NCBI RefSeq assembly: GCF_037102585.1
Contig: NW_027043829.1
Span: 1,922,001-1,986,000, forward strand
DNA length: 64,000 bases
Direction of reading: 5' to 3'
Origin: Saccharomycopsis crataegensis
Lineage: Eukaryota > Ascomycota > Saccharomycetes > Ascoideales > Saccharomycopsidaceae
Position numbers and translations under genes: made by a program. This document shows positions 52,034-60,571 of this stretch, in pieces. Under the pieces are notes generated by a model that saw only the letters and a program-made list of their open reading frames with translations, was not told the DNA's origin and made no database searches. Numbering within the stretch: the first letter of the stretch is position 1; each line of letters opens with the position of its first letter.

Positions 52034-54934
52034 TCAACTCTCACTGTTTCTGTTGAAGAATTTCCCCAAATTGTTCTTCAAGTTTTTTTCCAAGTTCTCC
52101 TTGTTGATTAAATTAGGCGAAGATGAACTGCTGTTGCTCTTGAAAGAAAAGTTCAAATTATTCAAATTTGGAGATAATGATTGCAAAGAGCCCGACATTA
52201 TTGGGCTGCTCTGGACAAAATTCTTCAAAGACGCAGTTGGAGGACTGGTCATAAACTTATTGAATGCAACTGCATTATTATTTTGATTACCAGAGCTGTT
52301 TGGGCTAGAGACAATCATTTGAGGAAGATGATTAGCATCAACATTGAGGCTTGTCATGAAATGATTGACAGAATTCTCGTCCTGGGAAATATTCAACTCT
52401 ATCATATTCTTTTGGAAGATTTCCTTATACTTCAACAACTCTTTTTTCTCACCAGAATGGATTGGTTTAGGCTGGCTAATCACCCCTTTGAGGATCAATA
52501 CTTTGATGAAATTTTCAAAATTTGTGTCTTGCACAATCATAAGATAGTTATTGATCAAGTTAGAATAATCACGGCTGTTAACCATGAGAACCTTTAAGAG
52601 CTGTTCAAGTTTCAAAAATTGAGAATTCATACGATTAAGATAGGATTTGCTGATATTGAAATTGTATTTCTTTGTTGGTCCAGAATCACTAGCGTTAGAA
52701 GTGGAATCTTTGGCGACTCCAGAATCATTCGTCATCACGGCTTCCGTGGCCAAGATTTGGTCAACTTCAGCTGTCAGCGATGACAGATGCAACGTTCCAA
52801 TTCCATTCTGATTTCCTTCATTTTTACCATTAGCCATGAATGGCAACCTTTTAAAGAAATTTTTGAGTAATGATAAGTCAAGTAGAATTTGGGATGGAAT
52901 TTTATCATTTATAGGCTTCAATTTTACCAAATTGATTAAAAACTTATCAATTATTAAATCAATTAATTTATCGAGCAAGTTTCTAATATATGCACTTTTA
53001 TTGATCCCCGATAAACTCAATTGCAAATCTTCACTCAAAGTCTTCACCAAGTTCCCAGCGTAACGACTGGCGCCACTAACCTCATTAAGGATCCTCCAAT
53101 TAGTGTTCAACATCTCCCGGAAATTTAACTCACTGTCTAGTTCAATCTTAGACAAGATTTTCATCAAACATTCGTTGATGTTGACCATGAAGAGCTCCTT
53201 GGTTCTCCCAAACGTGTTTTCTAAGGTTTGCTGTAACTTTTCTTTATATTCTGGTTTGATCAAGGACTGTAACATTTCCTCAAGTTGATCGATTGTCAGG
53301 TGGATATAATCGCTGGTGTTGATGATTAAACTAAGGTATTTTATTGACTCGGCAACAGAGCTGTTGACTAGATAATCATTATTCTGAGGAATCAAAGGGC
53401 GGAGAATATCATTGGAATACCGTACAAGGAAATTATTGAAGAAGATCACCAAGTCAATCATGATTTCACCATTAGATAGTTTTATAAGCTGGGATAAAAT
53501 ACTCTTGTAGACTCTAAACAAATCAGCAGACGATGGGAAAACATTGCTCAATTCTTCGCTCTCATCGTTACCATTGGCATTTTCTGGTTTGTTGGCATTT
53601 GATTTATAATTCCCGGGAGTTGCGAATTCCAAGAACTTAGCATTCAACGTCAGTTCTTGATTTTTTAACCAAAACTTCAAGAAAGGCTCAAACGATACTG
53701 ATATAGTTTTGTGATATTCGACTGGTTTCATCAAGACTAACTCCGGATGGCGTTGCATCAATAATTTGTTCTTCTTGGTGAAATAATTAGTCAAGAAGTT
53801 CTCAAATTCAAGGGTGCTTGTCAAACTTTCAACCACTGATTCAACATTTATATTGGTGTTTTCCCCTCCATCAGTACCTGACAAGTCACCACTAGTAGTT
53901 AAAGCTTGAGAAATATTAGATTGGTTAAATTCACAAAACTTCGACGCCAACTCTTTGTCCACTTCCCAATTTAACGGAAAGATTTTCTTGAATTGGTCAT
54001 CATAGTTTTTTAACAATTTCTTAAAGAACAAATATCTCCTTGAGACATTTTCCAATGCACCAGCCTCATCTTTCAAATTTCCAAAGATGGATCTAATTTC
54101 TTTTAGCTCAGTATCGCAAAACCAATTAACCAATTTGAGTCGGTACAGGTCCCCCAAGATATCTAGTATATTGCATGCTTTTGTCAAGTTGTCACCGTCG
54201 ATTTTGTTGGCGTTATTGACGACTTGGTCAAAATCATTGAAAATTGAACTAGTCACGTCAATTTTCAAAGCGTGAATGTTTCTGGATAACTGATTGATTT
54301 CATCAATCGACTTATAACTCTTGAAATGATTATTAAGTTCTATGACTACCGAAAACAAATTTAGTATCTCTCCATAATTCTTCAACTTCCCCTTTGTTTT
54401 GTCACCATTATCAACAAGCTCCACCAATTGATTATATGCGCTCAATAACATTTGCAATCTCTTGAGAACCGTCATGGAAAGCACTAAGTTCTTTTTACTT
54501 TGATCTAATTTCTGGATCGTAGATGTCATCTTCGTGATCGATGATTCGGTGTTCGTGGCAATGGTTCTAGTGGAATATAGGTCCGTCAATAAAGAATTGA
54601 TTTCCAAATTCAATTGGGCAAAAGATAATACAGAATCATTGGAGTCTCCATTGTCATCCCGATCATTTACATTGTCATCAATTTCGGATTCCAGCTGTTC
54701 TTCTGCCAGTACAATCTCTTTCTCGGCCTCTTTCCCCAAGGTGTCCACAAATTCATTATATCTAACTTGATCATCCTGTATAAGTTTAGTCAACCTTGTG
54801 CCATAATCATTGGTGTACAGTAACAACTCTGGTAAGTCAGCCAATGATGATGAATCTTGAAAGATTGAGTTCAAATGCTGTAGAGGGTCATATGTCAATG
54901 AAAACAAGTCTGTATCCATGGAGGAATCACCCAT
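52034..54934 (-). CDS. VPS53: VPS53, GARP/EARP tethering complex subunit
   Basis: 966 aa helical tethering protein of the Vps51-54 (GARP) complex at the trans-Golgi, which captures vesicles returning from endosomes. The N-terminal TYDPLQHLNSIFQDSSSL matches the conserved Vps53 start (YDP..HL..IF). Long helical and coiled-coil blocks follow (ATNTESSITKMTSTIQKL, QSKKNLVLSMTVLKRLQMLL), then NHFKSYKSIDEINQLSRNI, another family block. The C-terminal third is less conserved and ends in an Asn/Ser-rich tail. It is longer than S. cerevisiae Vps53 (822 aa). It shares no promoter with ACP1, which lies upstream on the same strand. Confidence 0.82.
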   Translation of the reverse strand: MGDSSMDTDLFSLTYDPLQHLNSIFQDSSSLADLPELLLYTNDYGTRLTKLIQDDQVRYNEFVDTLGKEAEKEIVLAEEQLESEIDDNVNDRDDNGDSNDSVLSFAQLNLEINSLLTDLYSTRTIATNTESSITKMTSTIQKLDQSKKNLVLSMTVLKRLQMLLSAYNQLVELVDNGDKTKGKLKNYGEILNLFSVVIELNNHFKSYKSIDEINQLSRNIHALKIDVTSSIFNDFDQVVNNANKIDGDNLTKACNILDILGDLYRLKLVNWFCDTELKEIRSIFGNLKDEAGALENVSRRYLFFKKLLKNYDDQFKKIFPLNWEVDKELASKFCEFNQSNISQALTTSGDLSGTDGGENTNINVESVVESLTSTLEFENFLTNYFTKKNKLLMQRHPELVLMKPVEYHKTISVSFEPFLKFWLKNQELTLNAKFLEFATPGNYKSNANKPENANGNDESEELSNVFPSSADLFRVYKSILSQLIKLSNGEIMIDLVIFFNNFLVRYSNDILRPLIPQNNDYLVNSSVAESIKYLSLIINTSDYIHLTIDQLEEMLQSLIKPEYKEKLQQTLENTFGRTKELFMVNINECLMKILSKIELDSELNFREMLNTNWRILNEVSGASRYAGNLVKTLSEDLQLSLSGINKSAYIRNLLDKLIDLIIDKFLINLVKLKPINDKIPSQILLDLSLLKNFFKRLPFMANGKNEGNQNGIGTLHLSSLTAEVDQILATEAVMTNDSGVAKDSTSNASDSGPTKKYNFNISKSYLNRMNSQFLKLEQLLKVLMVNSRDYSNLINNYLMIVQDTNFENFIKVLILKGVISQPKPIHSGEKKELLKYKEIFQKNMIELNISQDENSVNHFMTSLNVDANHLPQMIVSSPNSSGNQNNNAVAFNKFMTSPPTASLKNFVQSSPIMSGSLQSLSPNLNNLNFSFKSNSSSSSPNLINKENLEKNLKNNLGKFFNRNSES

Positions 54935-55396
54935 TATTGATGTGTGAATATATCTTTTATTCGCTTGGTATCTTGAGACGATTAGATAACGTTATGACAG
55001 CATAAGTAGTGAGTTTATCGCTATATATCCTTGAGTATCTTGATGAGGTAAAACTTTGGGAATGGGAGGATATTAATGACCGTTTGTTTCAAGGGCCTGT
55101 GTTATTTTCAACTTGTGGTGAATGCGTTTTTTTGATACAAAAAGTAAAGGTTGAAATAATCTACGCCTTACAAAACATGGTTGAAGCAATTCCACAGAAG
55201 AATCAAGAAAAAAACGCAAAACATTATGTTTATAGAAGTTGGCTAGCAGTTTGCTCTTTTTATTTCCCCAATTATGGTACATACCAATCAATCTTACATT
55301 TTGAGATACTTCTGACTCGATAGACAAAACATTCATTTGCCATCTCAACTATATTATATATACACGACGTTTTATATCACCCACACCGCTCTTGCT
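54935..55396. other. Intergenic: VPS53 promoter and ACP1 3' flank
   Basis: 462 bp. Weak open frames on both strands lack an ATG start and any likeness to known families; nothing is called. Confidence 0.5.
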
Positions 55397-55756
55397 TTAA
55401 TTGGCATCTGGGTTCTTGACAATGTAGTCAATGGCTTGGCCAACGGTCTTGATTTCATCGGCGTCTTTGTCTTCGATTTCAATGTCAAATTCTTCTTCAA
55501 TGGCCACAAGAACTTCAACGGTGTCCAAGGAGTCCAAACCTAAATCAGTGATGAAGTTGGTGGTACTGGTGATTGGGGCAGTAGAGTTGACCTTGTCGAA
55601 AGATTTCACAACGTCAATGATACGTTTAGAGACTTGGTCTTCTGGCAAAGTAGCATAACTCTTGACGGAAGCCATCATACCAATACGAGGAGAGGCAATG
55701 GCAGCACGGCGGGTGGCCATAGAGAAAGCGTATCTAGAAAGAGCTCTGCTGAACAT
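55397..55756 (-). CDS. ACP1: ACP1, mitochondrial acyl carrier protein
   Basis: Carries growing acyl chains for mitochondrial type II fatty acid synthesis and lipoate supply, and stabilises LYR-motif proteins of respiratory complexes and Fe-S assembly. 119 aa. Basic mitochondrial presequence at about residues 1-35 ([19 protein letters not shown]). The ACP fold has the phosphopantetheine attachment motif [10 protein letters not shown] with Ser76, followed by [19 protein letters not shown], the acidic helices II and III. Length is close to S. cerevisiae Acp1 (125 aa). Confidence 0.96.
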   Translation of the reverse strand: MFSRALSRYAFSMATRRAAIASPRIGMMASVKSYATLPEDQVSKRIIDVVKSFDKVNSTAPITSTTNFITDLGLDSLDTVEVLVAIEEEFDIEIEDKDADEIKTVGQAIDYIVKNPDAN

Positions 55757-56457
55757 TTTTGTTTGTTTGTGAGTGAGAGTATTAATGGCCGATTAGTTAT
55801 AATCTATAATTGTTATTGTAAGCACCAACTCCTCTCTGATAATTGGTTCTTTTTTTTTTTGATTATTTTTTTTCTTTCTTAATTTCGAAGCAGCGGTGAT
55901 GTATGGAGAGAGGGTAACAAAGAGATCGCTCGCCCCAGTCGGGGCAACAAACGGAGCTGTGCAGTGCAGTGATCCCCGAACATCAATCAACAACACTAAT
56001 TGGACCACTATAATGCTGTGTATCTACAACTTGTGAAATACATAAGATGCAATACTAAAAGATAATAAAATCATAGACACGTTAACTCAAAGGAAACAAA
56101 TAATAGAGAAAAAAAAAAAGAGATACAAAAACTGAGAATATTAATAGACAAAACAGACTTATCAGATGAACATTAGCAGTAGCTTCCCATAAAATAATAT
56201 ATTGGATATCAGGGCAATGCTAGCTTGAACACATCTCTAGGAGATATAATACAATTCACAAATTCAATGTGTTGAGATGCTGGAGAAATAAACATAAAAG
56301 CTTCAGATATTCAAAATGTGAAGCCAAAGAACAGTTAGTTCAAACCGGACCGGAAAAGACAAATAATAATATAATAATTCAAAATCAGGCAAAAGAAAAA
56401 AAAAAAAAAGAATGGAAAATTATTGGAAAATCATCAATATGCTGTGCTATCAGAATG
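55757..56457. other. Intergenic: ACP1 promoter and Zn2Cys6 gene 3' flank
   Basis: 701 bp with T-runs near 55851-55872 and A-runs near 56111-56119 and 56396-56410. No gene is seen. Confidence 0.55.
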
Positions 56458-58635
56458 CTAAACCCCTTTTAAGCCTTCACCTTCGGCCGTTTCTTCAAAT
56501 GGCAAATTCAAATCATCATTAATCAACTTGAACTCATCATTATTAAAATCCATGCCTCCATCAAAGATAGAGCCCACCGCATCATTGCTATCACTACTTC
56601 CCCTGCCTTCATTAATAATATTGGTCTTTTTTGAAGAATTTTTAGTAAAATGGCTCAATTTTTTAGTGGCACTCACTGAGCTCAGATGAGAATCTACGGT
56701 TTCTTCACTACCATTCTTCAATTTTGACGCAATATGCACGTATGGATGGTACCCATTCGTCAATCCGTGATTATGAGAACTACCATGAGCAGCAGCATGA
56801 GAATGAGAATGAGAATGAGAGTGTGAGTGTGAATGTGAATACGAATGATTAGAATGTTGTGGGTGGTGGTAGTGTTGTAAATGAGCATTTTGGACTTGTG
56901 TTTGTTTCGAAATATGACCATCTAAAGATAATGACGGTTTGCGAATTAACTTTGTAGCACTAGTATTGGAATGTAGGGTGATAATTGAATCAACGGTTGT
57001 TGGAGTATGAGCTGGAGAATATTCTTCTGATATTGGGGATTCTTCATTAGGAGAATGCTTCGAGTCGTTCAATGTCAACTTGTCGATACCCGAATTACCG
57101 ATCAATAATCCATTATTCGAGGAGAGTAATGGTGAAGCAAGAACCGGGGACCCCAAAGGAGAAGAAAGATCGATTTTGTTTAGAAGTTGAGAAGTATTAG
57201 CAAACATCATACTTGGCTTAATACCCGCTGTGTTAACCAATAAATCATCGGACAAATTTGTGACAGGCTGGCTGGAATTAGCATTATCAAAGTTATCCAA
57301 ATTGCTGAAAGGAGCGTCGAAGAGCGGCATGTCAGTTGAGAAGGTATCTGTAGTTGGCGATAATGGTTTAGAGGAGGCATTGGCCATCATTTTCATAGAA
57401 ACTGGCATCGATAATAGTGAATCATTGTTATCCATGGAATTCCCATTATTGAACATCGAATTGTTGGTAGAGCTCCAAGTGCTATTATCCATCATTGGCA
57501 CAGAGTCAGGTTCTTGAATACCTTGCTCATCTACTATTTCTTGGGGAGCGAAAAATTCCTTCTTGTCATCAAAATACAATGGGTTACCATAACCATTTAT
57601 GCTAGCAGCAGTGGAAGAGGTATTGGAATTATTTGTTCCGAGATTGGAAAATATACTGAATTCAGAAGAGTTATCAAATGAAGACACGGAGGAAATTTTT
57701 GATGAGCTGATGTTCATTTTCTTGCCATGGTTTTGCTTGTGGTACTGGTTAACGTGAGAAATCTGGTCACTGGATGAGAAATGGTTAAGTGCTGGAGTAC
57801 CACAATTTACCTTTGAATTTGGCGAGAAGGACAAAGTATTTAAGGAATTGTCGTTTGATTGGGATGATAGATTTGTATCATCACAGATTGACAGCGACGG
57901 AGACAACGAACTCAGGGTTTCATTTAACTGTGGTCCAATTGCCATTGGTTTTGTTAATGGGTGGTTATAGAATGAAGATTTTGAATTAAAATTGGAAGCT
58001 CCAAGAGATTTCAACCCACTTGTTAGCTCATTTTCATCCTCTTTTTTGATATATATTTCTTCTGGTTCCTCTTTAATTGTTGGTGCTGAGGACTTTTTCT
58101 TTTGCAGAGAGTGCTTTGCGAAGGCAAGGATCGATTTGTCAGCATTATTAGGATCCAAATTGCAGGCAATTTTTGTACCTTCTTCCCATTCTAAAGGCTC
58201 GCCCTTGAGTAGATCTTGGTTACTAACGAGCGCCTCAATTACTCTATTGATAGAAATTCTCATTTTTGAGTTATTATTCGGGGAAGCTGGGCTGCAGTGG
58301 CCGGAGCCACAACAACTATCGGCGTCGGTCGGCGAACTTGGAAGCGACTCTAGGACATTTTTCTCGGTGAAAAAAGCTTTCATATCCAGGCCATTGATCG
58401 ACATTGTTACCAATTTCACGAGAGATTTATTAAGCAATTTGCAACGAGTTTCCATTAATTCGATGTAACCTGGTGGGTAGTGTTTCTCTTTGTCACGCCG
58501 GCGGTCGCTGAATGAACATACTCTATTCTCTTGGAGACATTTATCGCAAGGCTTTTTCCCATTACATTTTGTCTTTTTGATTCGGCAAGTGTCACAAGCC
58601 TTCCCGACTCTCTTCTTCTTTTGTTGCTCGGGCAT
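56458..58635 (-). CDS. Zn2Cys6 transcription factor (Fcr1-like N-terminus)
   Basis: 725 aa nuclear regulator. The binuclear zinc cluster at residues 14-42 has the exact CX2CX6CX5CX2CX6C spacing: CDTCRIKKTKC, then KKPCDKCLQENRVC. HYPPGYIELMETRCKLLNKS just after it is a linker/dimerisation helix that recalls C. albicans Fcr1 (a regulator of azole resistance), as does LEWEEGTKIACNLDPNN. This is from memory. The rest is a long Ser/Asn-rich region with a His/Ser repeat (SHSHSHSHSHSH, encoded near 56795-56850) and an acidic C-terminus that may be the activation domain. No fungal-specific middle-homology domain is obvious. A 1.9-kb upstream region fits a regulated gene. Confidence 0.8.
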   Translation of the reverse strand: MPEQQKKKRVGKACDTCRIKKTKCNGKKPCDKCLQENRVCSFSDRRRDKEKHYPPGYIELMETRCKLLNKSLVKLVTMSINGLDMKAFFTEKNVLESLPSSPTDADSCCGSGHCSPASPNNNSKMRISINRVIEALVSNQDLLKGEPLEWEEGTKIACNLDPNNADKSILAFAKHSLQKKKSSAPTIKEEPEEIYIKKEDENELTSGLKSLGASNFNSKSSFYNHPLTKPMAIGPQLNETLSSLSPSLSICDDTNLSSQSNDNSLNTLSFSPNSKVNCGTPALNHFSSSDQISHVNQYHKQNHGKKMNISSSKISSVSSFDNSSEFSIFSNLGTNNSNTSSTAASINGYGNPLYFDDKKEFFAPQEIVDEQGIQEPDSVPMMDNSTWSSTNNSMFNNGNSMDNNDSLLSMPVSMKMMANASSKPLSPTTDTFSTDMPLFDAPFSNLDNFDNANSSQPVTNLSDDLLVNTAGIKPSMMFANTSQLLNKIDLSSPLGSPVLASPLLSSNNGLLIGNSGIDKLTLNDSKHSPNEESPISEEYSPAHTPTTVDSIITLHSNTSATKLIRKPSLSLDGHISKQTQVQNAHLQHYHHPQHSNHSYSHSHSHSHSHSHSHAAAHGSSHNHGLTNGYHPYVHIASKLKNGSEETVDSHLSSVSATKKLSHFTKNSSKKTNIINEGRGSSDSNDAVGSIFDGGMDFNNDEFKLINDDLNLPFEETAEGEGLKGV

Positions 58636-58671
58636 TATTAGTTTTGAACTGCGATTATTATTGAGACTTAA

Positions 58672-58704
<33 letters not shown>

Positions 58705-58705
58705 A
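58672..58705. repeat. (GT)n microsatellite
   Basis: Nearly uninterrupted GT units about 40 bp upstream of the Zn2Cys6 factor's start, so probably in its 5' UTR or core promoter. Confidence 0.9.
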
Positions 58706-60296
58706 TTGTGCGATGTGGGGGGAGGGTATTCTTATTGGTGTGGGTGAAGGATAAGGAACTATATAAGTCAATAGACGGAGTACAAACTGTAAATATTGTT
58801 TATTTTGATACTGGAGATGAGTCGTAAGAGTCACCATAATAAGACCGAGGCAAAACCGAAGTGGAGATACACATTTATTTATATGCGGTAGCTGCCCGTT
58901 ACATGGATGGTGGTAAGTCCGCAGTGGATGCGGAAAAAAAAAAAATCTTTATGTCGGTGTCTGCGCGCACTCTGATTCGCAGTAAACAGAATTTATTCTC
59001 TCGGCAGAGGGTTTCCTGCAGCCGGCGTTAACAGAAAATTTTTTTCTACTACCAAAGGGACATTTTCTTTATCATTGATGTGTGTTAAGGTGATGTATTG
59101 TCTGAATAGTTGATATTGGCGGGGTAGGCGATTGCCTGGCCACACACACACGTATATATATCTCAGTAGGCACAACTGTAGCGTACTATGGGTTGCACAT
59201 ACCGGAGTTAATTAAAAAGCAGTGACGACATCACAGCTTGAGCTACTCGTACAAAAGAAAAAAACAATAACACCAAAAAGGTAATCGGATTGTTCTGGAA
59301 TCTCTAGTGACAATTGTGATTGCTTTCAATCCCATAGAATGTTCGATATGCTATTTTTTTTTTTTTTGTTAGACCTCCCTCACTTGTAATCTGCTTTTGT
59401 TTTCCGTTAATAGCGCACGCCAACCCCGAGCCGTTGTTAAATCGGGACCGGAAAGACGCTTCCTCTGCCCGAAGATCACCTCACCCACCCACACTTACTT
59501 TCTAAACCTGGGGACCCCTAGCTATTCAGACATCTGCAGCAGTGGCAGAAGCAGCAACAGCAACAGCAACAGCAGCAAGCAAGAATCCAAACATCAGAAA
59601 AATACGGAACTGTGTGGTTCGTTGATAACTATTTTTTTCTCCTCTCTGTTCTGGAGATCAGCTAAAAAAAACTCACGTATCACCCCCTGTTTCTTATCTG
59701 ATTCATTAAACAGTGACAGTTTTTTGTATTTGTTTATTTTTGACAGTAAGATACAGTTTGAACTATTCAACATTTCCTCCAATAGCAAGTCAAATAAATA
59801 CTGGTACGATTTCGCAACAAAAGAAACACCCCTGACATGTGTATATTGAATCTTGGCGTGATATTTTATTAAACCGCAGGATGCTGTGTCGTCGGAGCAC
59901 TCCACTACGGTGCAATGCTATTAACGAAAAATCAACTAGCAGAGGCAATAAAATCTCGAATTAGGCATGAGTGTCGATATTTTAGGGAGTTTAATATTTT
60001 TGCGTCTTGAAGCTTCCTCATGCCTTGAAAAGAGGAGTTTACAGTTGAAGGACCTCATAACTTCACTATCTACAACAAACAATTGCATATATATAAGGAA
60101 TGATCGACGGACGATACGTATTTTCCACTAGTCCAAACAAGTTGTCGACGGGCGGTCCAGCTCTCTTCCCCTCATTTTTTTATATTGTGATCTTGGCACC
60201 CGGCGTGTATGGTGCCAAAGACAATATCAAGTGGTGATTTAAACAAGATCAATGTCAGACCCCAAAAAGTAGTTTTTTTTTTTCTTGTATATCGAT

Positions 60297-60315
60297 CGAT
60301 GAGGATCCTCATCGC
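60297..60315. promoter_or_regulatory. 18-bp palindrome containing PAC-type cores
   Basis: CGATGAGGATCCTCATCG at 60297-60314 is a perfect palindrome. Its right half plus the next base, CTCATCGC at 60308-60315, is a perfect inverted PAC motif (GCGATGAG), and its left half is PAC minus the first G. It lies about 260 bp upstream of the Sgm1-like start. Confidence 0.45.
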
Positions 60316-60571
60316 ACACGGAAGAACTGGTAGCGTTTTTATTTAAAGAAGGGCAGATAAAGATCAACACCCTAACACCAACAGAGCACACATTCTGACA
60401 CCAAATGGTTATGTTCCCACGGTCTTATTGATTTGGGAGAGGACCCCAAGGCTTGTATTTTTTTGGTGAGGAATTGAATCTGTGGTCAATTAACAGCAGA
60501 TCATTCATATTATTGTATTTCCATCAATAGCAAACACTCAGACGGGTGAGAAGAAAACATTATAGACATTG

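Larger units (their letters stand above)
58636..60571. other. Long divergent intergenic region, Zn2Cys6 gene/Sgm1-like gene
   Basis: 1.94 kb. It holds a (GT)n tract at 58672-58705, a CACACA/TATATA junction at 59143-59161, a CAG/CAA-rich patch at 59537-59580 and an 18-bp palindrome with PAC cores at 60297-60314. The 150-codon frame at 59397-59849 has no ATG near its start and no family likeness. Confidence 0.5.

Noticed and set aside
55009-55323. 104-codon frame upstream of VPS53
   Set aside because: Non-ATG start and no family likeness; it overlaps the expected VPS53 promoter.
59397-59849. 150-codon frame between the Zn2Cys6 gene and the Sgm1-like gene
   Set aside because: It starts without ATG, has mixed composition with a CAG repeat, and resembles no family.
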